DNA from: Flavobacterium eburneipallidum
Lineage (GTDB): Bacteria > Bacteroidota > Bacteroidia > Flavobacteriales > Flavobacteriaceae
Direction: 5' to 3'
Assembly (NCBI RefSeq): GCF_027111355.2
Contig: NZ_CP114291.2
Span: 992,001 to 1,056,000 of the forward strand
DNA: 64,000 nucleotides
In this document: positions 14,758 through 23,377 of the stretch, piece by piece
Position numbering within the stretch: position 1 is the stretch's first letter
Layout of the letters: every line of letters starts with the position of its first letter
Position numbers and translations under genes: made by a program
The notes under the pieces: generated by a model
What the model saw: the letters and a program-made list of their open reading frames with translations, nothing else
What the model was told of the DNA's origin: nothing
The model's database searches: none

Positions 14758-15150
14758 TTAAAAGAAACTGTAAACTACAACCAAAAGAATTATTAATAAG
14801 AGAATTGGTCTATACTTTCTTTGAACTTCAGCTTTATATAAAAAACCGTCTTTTTTATATTCCCAAGAAAATAGAAACATAAAAACTTCAGACCAAGTAA
14901 TAAATAAATGATGGGGTCTTAAGCAAAAGAATTCAAATCGGCTATTAGCTTTTATTAGAGATTCAAATTCTACCTGTCGTTTTTCGATATATTTTGCTTG
15001 GTCAATTTGTTTTGTGTCAATTTTTCTATAGTAAAGTTCATCCATTGCTAATTTCAATGCCCTTTCATTCCATTTTTTTGGAGCACCAGTAATTTCTAAC
15101 AATTCTTCTGTTGTTCTAGATTTAATGGGAGGCTTAAAATCGTCAATCAT
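14758..15150 (-). CDS. Hypothetical protein with C-terminal membrane segment
   Basis: The 130-residue protein starts with a helical, charged region (TTEELLEITGAPKKWNERAL) and ends with a single hydrophobic stretch of about 17 residues (RPILLLIILLVVVYSFF). The sequence between is rich in aromatic residues (FEFFCLRPHHLFITW) and may lie at the membrane surface. I do not recognise the family. It lies between the orphan LacI gene (convergent) and polA (same strand, 59 bp upstream). The short gap before the polA stop contains an ACTGATTACT-type simple repeat also seen at 30.7 kb. Confidence 0.6.
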   Translation of the reverse strand: MIDDFKPPIKSRTTEELLEITGAPKKWNERALKLAMDELYYRKIDTKQIDQAKYIEKRQVEFESLIKANSRFEFFCLRPHHLFITWSEVFMFLFSWEYKKDGFLYKAEVQRKYRPILLLIILLVVVYSFF

Positions 15151-15209
15151 TTAAAATCTTTTTTGTTTTTTTTAATCTGCCTACTGCTACTGAACACTGA
15201 TTACTTTTT

Positions 15210-18041
15210 TTAATGCGCTTCCAACCAGTTTTTCCCCAAACCAATTTCCACATCCAGCGGAACATCCATTTTAAAGGCATTTTCCATTTCGTGTTTAATC
15301 ATTGGCTGAATTTTTTCTAATTCACTGTTATGTACATCAAACACAAGCTCATCGTGTACTTGCAACAACATTTTTGATTTCCAGTTTTCAGATGTTAGTT
15401 TTTTGTGAATATTAATCATCGCAATTTTGATAATATCAGCGGCAGAACCTTGAATTGGAGCATTTACAGCATTTCGTTCGGCACCACTTTTTACCATCAT
15501 ATTAGCAGAATTAATATCTTTCAAATAACGTCTTCTTCCTAAAACCGTTTGTACATAACCGTGTTCTCTGGCAAAATCAACTTGATTACTCATGTATGAT
15601 TTCAGTTTTGGATAAGTTGCATAATAAGCGTCAATTAATTCAGCACTTTCTTTTCGAGAAAGCGAAGTTTGATTCGATAATCCAAAAGCAGAAACGCCAT
15701 AGATAATTCCAAAATTCACGGTTTTGGCATTGCTACGCTGTTCTTTGGTTACTTCTTCCAATGGAACGTTGAATACTTTTGCAGCGGTACTTCTGTGAAT
15801 GTCTTCGTTGTTTTGAAAGGCTTTAATCATATTTTCTTCGCCAGATAAAGCAGCGATAATACGTAATTCTATTTGCGAATAATCCGCAGAAACTAAAGTG
15901 TAGTTTTCGTCACGGGCTATGAATGCTTTTCTTATCAATCGTCCTCTTTCGGTACGAATCGGAATGTTTTGCAAGTTCGGATTATTGGAACTCAAACGCC
16001 CTGTTGCGGCAACAGTCTGCATATAATCGGTGTGAACTCTGCCTGTTTTTTTATCGACCTGATTTGGTAATGCATCAATATAAGTACTTTGTAATTTCAC
16101 CATTTGACGCCATTCGAGAATATCACGAACAATTTCGTTGTCGTTTGCCAAATAGGATAAAACCTCTTCGCCAGTCGCATATTGACCCGTTTTGGTTTTC
16201 TTTTGTTTGGCTCCGCCGATTTTTAATTTGTCAAATAATATGTCTCCCAATTGTTTTGGAGAAGCCAAATTGAATTTCTCGCCAGCGGTTTCATAGATTT
16301 TTTGTTCCAATTCAGAACTTTCTTTTGCCATTTCAACCGACATTTCTTTCAGGAAAGGAACGTCCAGATTTATTCCTTCCAATTCCATGGCTGCCAAAAC
16401 AGGAATCAATGGAATTTCGATTTCGTCAAACAATTTTTTGGTTTCGGCTTTGTCTAAAATTGGGCTGAAATTTTGTTTTAATTGGTATGTAATATCGGCA
16501 TCTTCGGCAGCGTATTCTTTGATATCTTCCAAAGCCACGTCGCGCATTGATTTTTGGTTTTTACCTTTTTTACCAATTAAATCTTCAATAGATTTTGGCG
16601 AATATTTCAAGTAAGTTTCACTCAAAACATCCATATTGTGACGCATATCTGGGTTAATCAAATAATGCGCAATCATAGTGTCAAATAATTTTCCTTTGAT
16701 TTGAACGCCATAATGCGACAGAATTTTCAAATCATATTTAATGTTTTGACCAATTTTTTCGATAGCTTCATTTTCGAAAAATGGTTTGAATTTGTCCACC
16801 AAAACTTGTGCTTCTTCTTGACTTTCGGGAAACGGAACGTAAAATGCTTTTCCTTTTTCGAAAGAAAATGACATTCCAACCAATTCTGCATTCAAGGCGT
16901 CAATTCCTGTGGTTTCAGTGTCAAAACAAACCGAAGTTTGATTCATCAAGTTTTGCAATAGCAATTTTACGGCAAAATCTCCCTGAATAATTTGGTAAAA
17001 ATGTTCGGTATTTTCTAATGTTGCATAGAATGAACTCGATTTTTCTTCGCCACTTTCTTCGTCCGAAAAACCAAATAAATCAAATTGATCTTCATTCGAT
17101 TTTTTGGCAGGTGCTTTTTTTGTTGCTTCTGCTGTTTCTGAAGTTTCTTCAACAGCAGCGGGATTGTATAATTTGTCAAACTGCGCTTTCATTTGACGGA
17201 ATTCCAATTCTTGAAATAACTCGTCTGTTTTTTCAACATCGGGTTTTGAAAGTTCAAAAGCTGACGCATTGAAAGTCACGGGACAATCGAGTAGGATAGT
17301 GGCTAATTTTTTGGACAAAATTCCCAATTCGGCATTGGCTTCGATTTTATCTTTTATTGCACCTTTTAATTGATGTGTATTCGCCAATAGATTTTCCATT
17401 GAGCCGTATTCTTTCAAAAATTTCTTCGCTGTTTTTTCACCAACACCTGGCAATCCTGGGATATTATCAGCAGCATCGCCCATCATCCCTAAATAATCAA
17501 TGACTTGTTCAGGTCGCTCTATTTCAAATTTTTCTAAAACTTCTGGAATGCCCCAAATTTCTATATCATTGCCCATTCTAGCGGGTTTGTACATAAAAAT
17601 ATTTTCGGAAACCAATTGCGCAAAATCCTTATCAGGCGTTACCATATAGACTTGAAAGTTTTCTTTTTCGGCTTGTTTGGCCAAAGTTCCAATCAAATCA
17701 TCGGCTTCAAAACCGGGAACTTCAATAATCGGAATGTGCATTGCTTTCAATAATTCCTGAATATAAGGAACGGCAATTTTGATAGCTTCGGGAGTTTCGT
17801 CACGGTGTGCTTTGTATTCCTGATACATTTCATAACGATACGTACTTCCGCCTTTGTCGAAAGCTACGGCCAAATGATCGGGTTTGTCTCGCTTGATAAC
17901 ATCCATCAAGGCATTCATAAATCCCATTATAGCTGAAGTATCCATTCCTTTGGAATTGATTCTTGGGTTTTTGATAAAAGCAAAATATCCACGGAATATT
18001 AAAGCGTAAGCATCGAGCAGGTAAAGGCGTTTTTGTGACAT
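15210..18041 (-). CDS. polA: DNA polymerase I
   Basis: The 943-residue enzyme fills gaps in repair and removes Okazaki primers. It has an N-terminal 5'-3' exonuclease domain (LLDAYALIFRGYFAF, FEADDLIGTLA, GLPGVGEKTA), a 3'-5' exonuclease domain with its acidic residues present (CFDTETTGID, NIKYDLKIL, EYAAEDADIT), so proofreading is probably active, and a full polymerase domain (DYSQIELRIIAAL, NFGIIYG, QVHDELVFDV). A Glu/Ala/Lys-rich linker of about 40 residues joins the 5' nuclease to the rest. Confidence 0.97.
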   Translation of the reverse strand: MSQKRLYLLDAYALIFRGYFAFIKNPRINSKGMDTSAIMGFMNALMDVIKRDKPDHLAVAFDKGGSTYRYEMYQEYKAHRDETPEAIKIAVPYIQELLKAMHIPIIEVPGFEADDLIGTLAKQAEKENFQVYMVTPDKDFAQLVSENIFMYKPARMGNDIEIWGIPEVLEKFEIERPEQVIDYLGMMGDAADNIPGLPGVGEKTAKKFLKEYGSMENLLANTHQLKGAIKDKIEANAELGILSKKLATILLDCPVTFNASAFELSKPDVEKTDELFQELEFRQMKAQFDKLYNPAAVEETSETAEATKKAPAKKSNEDQFDLFGFSDEESGEEKSSSFYATLENTEHFYQIIQGDFAVKLLLQNLMNQTSVCFDTETTGIDALNAELVGMSFSFEKGKAFYVPFPESQEEAQVLVDKFKPFFENEAIEKIGQNIKYDLKILSHYGVQIKGKLFDTMIAHYLINPDMRHNMDVLSETYLKYSPKSIEDLIGKKGKNQKSMRDVALEDIKEYAAEDADITYQLKQNFSPILDKAETKKLFDEIEIPLIPVLAAMELEGINLDVPFLKEMSVEMAKESSELEQKIYETAGEKFNLASPKQLGDILFDKLKIGGAKQKKTKTGQYATGEEVLSYLANDNEIVRDILEWRQMVKLQSTYIDALPNQVDKKTGRVHTDYMQTVAATGRLSSNNPNLQNIPIRTERGRLIRKAFIARDENYTLVSADYSQIELRIIAALSGEENMIKAFQNNEDIHRSTAAKVFNVPLEEVTKEQRSNAKTVNFGIIYGVSAFGLSNQTSLSRKESAELIDAYYATYPKLKSYMSNQVDFAREHGYVQTVLGRRRYLKDINSANMMVKSGAERNAVNAPIQGSAADIIKIAMINIHKKLTSENWKSKMLLQVHDELVFDVHNSELEKIQPMIKHEMENAFKMDVPLDVEIGLGKNWLEAH

Positions 18042-18121
18042 TGAAATAAATTTTGAGGTGTAAAAATAGAGAACTAATTTGGGATTTTTTTTAAAAGTTA
18101 TAATTTCATTTTTTAAATTAT

Positions 18122-18129
18122 TATATTTG
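18122..18129 (+). promoter_or_regulatory. -7 element for the DUF433/DUF5615 pair
   Basis: TATATTTG is an exact TAnnTTTG match 22 bp before the ATG. No clear -33 TTTG is visible. Confidence 0.5.
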
Positions 18130-18151
18130 AATTGAATTTAAGAAAATCAAT

Positions 18152-18382
18152 ATGGAATTCATTGAAATTAATCCTAAAATAATGCTTGGAAAGCCTGTTA
18201 TCAAAGGCACAAGGATTACTGTTGAGCATATTATTTCAATGTTGGCTCAAGGAATTTCTATTGATGAAATCTTGCAAGAATATAAAGGGTTGACAAAGCA
18301 AGAGATTTTGGCTTGTTTGCAATATGCCGAAAATATTCTTGAAAAAACGACTACTTTCGACTTGGATAAAATCGCTTCTTAA
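18152..18382 (+). CDS. DUF433 family antitoxin-like protein
   Basis: The 76-residue protein has the DUF433 pattern: INPKIMLGKPVIKGTRITVEHI followed by a winged-helix-like region with QGISIDEILQEY and LTKQEILACLQYA. DUF433 proteins usually act as DNA-binding antitoxins next to a PIN-like protein. Its TAA is directly followed by the ATG of the downstream gene, so the pair is translated together. The antitoxin role is known for the family and inferred here. Confidence 0.85.
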   Translation: MEFIEINPKIMLGKPVIKGTRITVEHIISMLAQGISIDEILQEYKGLTKQEILACLQYAENILEKTTTFDLDKIAS

Positions 18383-18736
18383 ATGCGGTTTTTAGTTGAT
18401 GAATGTACAGGAACTTCTGTAGTCGAATGGCTTAAAAATGAAAACCACGAAGTTTTTTCGGTTTTTGAACAATGGCGAGGCGCTTCTGACGATGCTATTT
18501 TAGAAAAATGTTATCAAGAAAACTATATCCTTATTACTTCTGATAAAGATTTTGGCGAAATGGTTTTTAGAAATCAAAAAGTTCATAATGGAATTATTTT
18601 GGTACGTTGTAATCCTAATAATTTTGTTAAGCGAATAGAAGTTTTGGCTAAACTTTTAAAAAATTATCCTGATAAACTTGAAAATAATTTTGTCGTTGTT
18701 AGCAATGAAAGTGTTAGAATCGTTGAGGTTGATTAA
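18383..18736 (+). CDS. DUF5615 PIN-like toxin candidate
   Basis: The 117-residue protein matches the DUF5615/Mut7-C-like PIN fold: an N-terminal MRFLVDECTG with the first acidic residue, GASDDAILEKC, and LITSDKDFGEMVF with further conserved acids. PIN-domain proteins are metal-dependent RNases, and this family pairs with DUF433 antitoxins. The start abuts the upstream stop. Nuclease activity is inferred; the conserved Asp residues expected for metal binding are present. Confidence 0.85.
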   Translation: MRFLVDECTGTSVVEWLKNENHEVFSVFEQWRGASDDAILEKCYQENYILITSDKDFGEMVFRNQKVHNGIILVRCNPNNFVKRIEVLAKLLKNYPDKLENNFVVVSNESVRIVEVD

Positions 18737-18832
18737 ACAAATCTTCATTTCGTGAACTAAATTTCCGCTTTCATAAACTTTTCGATTATTGGTTGATTCT
18801 AGAATCTTTATTTTACTGAAAAATCAAGTTGT

Positions 18833-18934
18833 ATGTCAGTAATTATTAAAAATTTGAATTACAAAATAATACTATTAGTCTTCATAGTATTGGTAATAAT
18901 CGGATTGAATTTGTATAATTTATTTTGTTTGTAA
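18833..18934 (+). CDS. Possible 33-residue membrane peptide
   Basis: An ATG at 18833 opens a 33-codon frame with a short basic start (MSVIIKNLNYK) and one hydrophobic helix (IILLVFIVLVIIGL). It lies alone in the 200-bp gap between the toxin-antitoxin pair and the converging histidine kinase, ending 2 bp before the kinase stop. AT-rich DNA easily produces such hydrophobic frames, so this is tentative. Confidence 0.3.
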   Translation: MSVIIKNLNYKIILLVFIVLVIIGLNLYNLFCL

Positions 18935-18936
18935 AA

Positions 18937-20793
18937 CTATACCAAAGGAATATTCACCGCCACTTTTGTCCCCACAATAACATCGTTTTCAAGAATGTCT
19001 GAATAGATAATTAGCTCTTGCAATTGCAAACTATCATTCAAGAGTTCCAAACGTTGCTGGATGGATTTTGTAGAAAATGAGTTGTGTTTTTCGAGGTTTC
19101 CTGCTTTAATTTCTGCCGATTTTTGGCGACCAATTCCGTTGTCGATGATGGTGCAAATTAAATAGTCTTCGCTTGAACTTAAATCGAAATTAATGGCAAT
19201 TGTTTTCAAGCCACTTTTGTGCATCAGTCCGTGTTTGATACTGTTTTCTACAAAGGGTTGGATGAGCATTGGAGGAATTTCGTGGTAGTCTTCGTCTATA
19301 TTGCCAAGCAAATTTATTTCATATTCAAAATTGGTTTTGAAGCGCATTTTTTCGAGTTCGAGGTATTTGTTTAGAATATCTATTTCGGTCGAAAGTAGAA
19401 TTTGTTTCTTGCCTGATACGCTTAATATTTGGCGAGTGAGATAAGTAAAATTGCCCATTTGCTCGTTGGCAATGGTTTTGTCTCCATACATAAACTGGTC
19501 TTGAATACCGCTCAAGGCATTGAATATAAAGTGAGGATTCATCTGGCTTTTCAGGGCTTTGAGTTCGCTTTCGGTGGCTTTTTTCTCGGCTTGGATGGTT
19601 TTTTCGGCTTGGAGAAGTTGCGATTTCAGGAGTTCGTTTTGTTTTTTGATTTTGTATTTATTGAATAAAAAATACGAAATTATCAATAGGGATACGATTA
19701 GAATTCCAAGTGCTAAAGCTATTGTTTTTTGTCTTTCTGATTCTAAAGTTATAATCTTTTTTTGTTGGGATAATGCTTTTATTTGAGCTTCTTTTTTTTC
19801 GGTTTCGTATTTGAATGAAGCTTTAAGCATTGCATTTTTGTTTTCATCTTTGTTCAAGATTTTATCAATTCTAGTGTTTTCTTCGAGGTATTTTAAGGCT
19901 AAATTTTTTTGATTTATTTTTTTATAATGTCGGTATAATGATTCAGAAGAAACGAGTTGTGACTTTAGGTCTTTTGAAGTTATTGCTGCCTGATTCATTT
20001 TTTTTAAATAGTAGAAAGCTTTCTCATTGTTGTTAAATGTTTTTTCTATTTGATACAGAATAGAATAATTGAGAGAAAGTTGACTGTAGTTTTTCGCTTT
20101 TATATTATAAACAATAGCCTCCTCTGCAAATGTTTTTGCTTTTTTGAATGATTTATTGTTTAAGTATATTCTGCCTATGTTGTGTAAGGTGTTCGCAATT
20201 GAGTTGAGGCTATTAATTTGTTTAAATATAACTAGACTTTTGGAGTAGTAAAAAAGCCCAGATTTAAAATCTTTCATTTCAATACAGACAAAACCTAAAT
20301 CATTGTACAAACTTCCAATGTTTCTTTTGTCTTCATCTTTTAAAGCATAAGGAATTGCTTTGAATATATAAAATTTTGACTTTTCATATTCTTTTTCTAA
20401 TGCAAGTGAGTTTCCTATATTTCGATAAACATAGCCTAAAAGCTTATTGTTTTTCTTTTTTTCTTTTTCTAATTCTTTTAAAACGTCTAACTGAATTTGT
20501 ATTGCTTTTTTGTTATTGCCTTTTGTTTCTTCAAAATAGGATGTACTTAATAAAGAAGCTTGGTGAGAAGCTCTATAATAATCTAGTATTTTTGGGTGTA
20601 AATTTTTTAGTTTTTTTCTTTTATTACAAATCTCTATTATTTGATTATTCCATTTTTCTGCCAATTCCATATTGTTTTCTAACTCAATTTTTTTTCCCAA
20701 ATTATCAATAGCTAAAGTATCATTCGGATTGCTTAATTGAGAAAATAATAATTGGTGAATGAACAATAAGGTTGTAATTACAAGTTTTCTCAT
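18937..20793 (-). CDS. TPR-containing LytS-type sensor histidine kinase
   Basis: The 618-residue protein has a signal peptide or first membrane anchor, a run of tetratricopeptide-like repeats in the predicted periplasmic part (for example IGSLYNDLGFVCIEMKDF), a transmembrane helix (TIALALGILIVSLLIISYFLF), a coiled coil and a His_kinase domain of the LytS/YehU type. That domain has phosphoacceptor motif MNPHFIFNAL, N-box QPFVENSIKHGL and G-box IDNGIGR. Its start overlaps the LytTR regulator stop by 4 bp. It is paralogous to the kinase at 23378-25501, with near-identical C-terminal thirds. Confidence 0.92.
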   Translation of the reverse strand: MRKLVITTLLFIHQLLFSQLSNPNDTLAIDNLGKKIELENNMELAEKWNNQIIEICNKRKKLKNLHPKILDYYRASHQASLLSTSYFEETKGNNKKAIQIQLDVLKELEKEKKKNNKLLGYVYRNIGNSLALEKEYEKSKFYIFKAIPYALKDEDKRNIGSLYNDLGFVCIEMKDFKSGLFYYSKSLVIFKQINSLNSIANTLHNIGRIYLNNKSFKKAKTFAEEAIVYNIKAKNYSQLSLNYSILYQIEKTFNNNEKAFYYLKKMNQAAITSKDLKSQLVSSESLYRHYKKINQKNLALKYLEENTRIDKILNKDENKNAMLKASFKYETEKKEAQIKALSQQKKIITLESERQKTIALALGILIVSLLIISYFLFNKYKIKKQNELLKSQLLQAEKTIQAEKKATESELKALKSQMNPHFIFNALSGIQDQFMYGDKTIANEQMGNFTYLTRQILSVSGKKQILLSTEIDILNKYLELEKMRFKTNFEYEINLLGNIDEDYHEIPPMLIQPFVENSIKHGLMHKSGLKTIAINFDLSSSEDYLICTIIDNGIGRQKSAEIKAGNLEKHNSFSTKSIQQRLELLNDSLQLQELIIYSDILENDVIVGTKVAVNIPLV

Positions 20794-21536
20794 ACACTTA
20801 TTTTACCAATATATTCATCAAAATCGTTCTTTTTTTCTCTAGCAATTGGAATGATTTTGCTGTTTTCAAATTGCAAAGTCGCTCCTTCTTTTTTGCTGTA
20901 TTTTTTGATTTGCTGAATGTTGACCAAGTATGAGCGATGCACTCTAAAAAATCGGGAATCGGATGAAAGCAACTCGTGAAATTCTTTGATTTTTTTGCAA
21001 ACCATATATTTTTCTTTGTTGGTAATAACGTGAGTGTAGGAACCATCAGCTTCAAAATACAGGATTTCTTCTACTTTTATAAAAAGTAAACCATCCGAAA
21101 GCGGTAAGGCAATTTTTTGGAGTTGATTTACCGTAAGGTTTTCTCTTAAAACATTGATGTGTTTCAGGATTTGGTTTTGACCACGGGTTTTTATGGCTTT
21201 CTCAACAGCGGCTTGAATCTTACTGATACTTACGGGTTTTAATAAATAATCGATAGCTGATACCTCAAAGGCATTGAGCGCATACTCTGAATAAGCGGTA
21301 CAAAATATGGTTTCGAAGCTTGGAGTTTCAAAATATTCGAAAAGAGCAAATCCGTTTTCATTGGGCATTTCTATGTCCAGAAAGACCAGATCAATTTGGT
21401 GTTTATTAATCAGTTTTACGGCTTCTTTTACGTTTTCGGCTTCGGCAATAATTTCGATGCCTTTGCAGTGTTCTTTTATGGTATTTGACAATAAGGAGCG
21501 TGCGTGCGATTCGTCATCAACTATAATGGCTTTCAT
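20790..21536 (-). CDS. LytTR-family response regulator
   Basis: The 248-residue protein has a receiver domain (phosphoacceptor Asp54 in LVFLDIEMPNENG, acidic pair Asp7-Asp8) and a C-terminal LytTR DNA-binding domain (YFEADGSYTHV, FHELLSSDSRFFRVHRSYLVN, IPIAREKK). It is the cognate partner of the downstream TPR kinase. LytTR-like sites occur just upstream, in the divergent region shared with a T9SS protein gene, making that gene a likely target. Confidence 0.93.
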   Translation of the reverse strand: MKAIIVDDESHARSLLSNTIKEHCKGIEIIAEAENVKEAVKLINKHQIDLVFLDIEMPNENGFALFEYFETPSFETIFCTAYSEYALNAFEVSAIDYLLKPVSISKIQAAVEKAIKTRGQNQILKHINVLRENLTVNQLQKIALPLSDGLLFIKVEEILYFEADGSYTHVITNKEKYMVCKKIKEFHELLSSDSRFFRVHRSYLVNIQQIKKYSKKEGATLQFENSKIIPIAREKKNDFDEYIGKISV

Positions 21537-21557
21537 AAGTAATTAGGTTTCTATTTT

Positions 21558-21565
21558 CAAAAGTA
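21558..21565 (-). promoter_or_regulatory. -7 element for the LytTR-kinase operon
   Basis: TACTTTTG on the minus strand matches TAnnTTTG exactly, 21 bp before the regulator ATG. Confidence 0.5.
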
Positions 21566-21598
21566 GGATTTATTTTTTAAATTATTTCTACATGATTT

Positions 21599-21715
21599 TA
21601 CCGATTATGAAGTCAAAACTACTGCTTATGACAAGCAGCATGGCAATGATTGTCATAAGAAGAGACATTGTAAAAAAACGCATCCATTTATAAAGCCATA
21701 TCTACCGTTTATGAA
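21599..21715. promoter_or_regulatory. Candidate LytTR sites and inverted repeat in divergent region
   Basis: TACCGATTATGAA (21599-21611) and TACCGTTTATGAA (21703-21715) are direct repeats 104 bp apart. The second contains ACCGTTTAT, a full match to the degenerate LytTR consensus. Between them CTTATGACAA (21625-21634) and TTGTCATAAG (21650-21659) form a perfect 10-bp inverted repeat with 15-bp spacing. All lie between a LytTR operon and the gene for a secreted LamG protein. Confidence 0.55.
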
Positions 21716-21745
21716 TTCAGATAGTTTAAAGGTAGGTTGCGTTTA

Positions 21746-21753
21746 TAGTTTTG
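21746..21753 (+). promoter_or_regulatory. -7 element for the LamG/FN3 protein gene
   Basis: TAGTTTTG matches TAnnTTTG 26 bp before the ATG. The nearest LytTR-like site is 30 bp upstream, a position suited to activation. Confidence 0.5.
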
Positions 21754-21779
21754 TAGGGAATTTAAAAAAAATCTCAATT

Positions 21780-23312
21780 ATGAAAAAAATTACACAATTT
21801 TTAGTTTTGCTTTTTGTGGTAACATTAAACGCACAAACACCAATTTATCAATTTAATTTTAACGGGAATTTAAACAATTCTGGAACAGGAACAGTAACCA
21901 CAGGTTTTGTTCCTTCTGGAGCTGTTTTTTATGGAGCTGGAAGAAATGGAGTCGCTAATAACGCATTTAATTCTTCAACCGAACTCACTGGAGCTATTTT
22001 GCCTAATTTACCCACTGGTAACTCTGCAAGAACCCTAAATGTTTGGGTAAAATTTGGTTCTACTAATAATACACACTATCTAATGGGATGGGGGAGTGGA
22101 ACTACAGCAAATGGTGGTTTTACAATGTATCAATCTACTGCGACTCAATCTTTCTTTGGAACAGGAGGTGCCGGAAATTGGGCAGCTGTGAATAACACTA
22201 TTAACACTACAAGTTGGTATATGTATACGTATGTTTATGATGGAACAACATTAAAACACTATATCAACGGTGTGCAACAAAGTGCTATTACAAGAAATAT
22301 AAACACAGTTGCTGGTAATAACGGTTTACGATTAAGTCTATGTAGATTTTTAGACGATACTTCAGCTAGACTGGGTGATTATTTAATTGATGACGCTAGT
22401 ATTTATGATGTTGCTTTGACTTCAGCTCAAATTACATCACTTTATACGTCAACTTCTGCGCCAGCAATTACCAGTGTAGCGGCTTCAAACGTAACATTCA
22501 ATGCGGCAACAATTAATTTTAATTTGAATGCTTTTGGTTCGGCAACAACTTATGTAGTTGAATATACTACAGATGTTCTTGGGACATGGCAAACTCAAAG
22601 TGGTGGCACAACTTCAGTAAATGCTGCAACACCATTTCAGGTTCAATTATCAAACTTAACACCTAATAAAACTTATTTTGTTCGATTAAAAGCGACTAAT
22701 GCAACGGGTCAAATCACTACATCTCCAGAGATACAGTTTAATATTCCTACTCCAATTGTTTTGACCAATGTAAATGATAGTAACGTTACGGCAACAACGA
22801 CACAAATTAATTACACCTTAAATACAAATGGGTATAATGCTGTTGTTGAAATTCGTTATCAAGCAGGAACATTTTTTGATACTGACAATCCGTTTACAAC
22901 AAGAGTTATAACAACTGGGGTAAACAATACTACGGCAACTAATTACAATTATACGCTAACTGGATTAGCGCCAAATACAACCTATTCTTATCAATTTGGG
23001 GCTGTAACTCAAAATGCTGGAGGTGTCGAAACTGGTGAAAATGCTGCTTTTACAACAACAGTCCCATTGGGTTTGAATGACAATAAACAACGTCTAAATT
23101 TTTCGATGTATCCTAATCCAGCTAGTTCTTCTCTAAATATTGATATGGCTGCCGAATTAAAATCACTAGAAATCTATTCTTTGTTAGGTCAAAAAATGCT
23201 TTCATCAACTCAAAAACAAATCAATATATCAAATTTAGCTTCTGGGATTTATATGGTAAGAGTTGTAGATCAAAATGGAGCTATTGCCACACAAAAACTA
23301 GTAAAAGAATAA
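21780..23312 (+). CDS. Secreted LamG/FN3 protein with T9SS sorting domain
   Basis: The 510-residue protein has a signal peptide (MKKITQFLVLLFVVTLNAQ), a LamG/concanavalin-like domain (LPNLPTGNSARTLNVWVKF, LIDDASIYDVALTSAQIT), two fibronectin type III-like repeats (NLTPNKTYFVRLKATN; GLAPNTTYSYQFGAV) and a C-terminal Por secretion tail (FSMYPNPASSSLNID, LEIYSLLGQKM, GIYMVRVVDQNG). It is therefore exported by the type IX system and anchored or released at the cell surface. I chose the ATG at 21780 because it gives a clean signal peptide and follows the promoter; the frame extends 23 codons upstream without merit. The ligand is unknown. Confidence 0.88.
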   Translation: MKKITQFLVLLFVVTLNAQTPIYQFNFNGNLNNSGTGTVTTGFVPSGAVFYGAGRNGVANNAFNSSTELTGAILPNLPTGNSARTLNVWVKFGSTNNTHYLMGWGSGTTANGGFTMYQSTATQSFFGTGGAGNWAAVNNTINTTSWYMYTYVYDGTTLKHYINGVQQSAITRNINTVAGNNGLRLSLCRFLDDTSARLGDYLIDDASIYDVALTSAQITSLYTSTSAPAITSVAASNVTFNAATINFNLNAFGSATTYVVEYTTDVLGTWQTQSGGTTSVNAATPFQVQLSNLTPNKTYFVRLKATNATGQITTSPEIQFNIPTPIVLTNVNDSNVTATTTQINYTLNTNGYNAVVEIRYQAGTFFDTDNPFTTRVITTGVNNTTATNYNYTLTGLAPNTTYSYQFGAVTQNAGGVETGENAAFTTTVPLGLNDNKQRLNFSMYPNPASSSLNIDMAAELKSLEIYSLLGQKMLSSTQKQINISNLASGIYMVRVVDQNGAIATQKLVKE

Positions 23313-23340
23313 GTTTGAGATTAAATCGTGTCATTTTTAC

Positions 23341-23374
23341 AAAAAGCGAAATCCTTAATTGGGTTTCGTTTTTT
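23341..23374. terminator. Terminator between converging genes
   Basis: AAAAAGCGAAATCC and GGGTTTCGTTTTTT form an imperfect stem around TTAATT, with runs of A and T on either side, between the LamG gene and the converging kinase gene. Confidence 0.75.
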
Positions 23375-23377
23375 GTT

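Noticed and set aside
15923..17272. Five antisense frames opposite polA
   Set aside because: Shadows of a long conserved gene; no conserved motifs or start context.
18737..18936. CRISPR or phage-attachment features near the toxin-antitoxin pair
   Set aside because: No regular repeats, no integrase, and no tRNA target are present.
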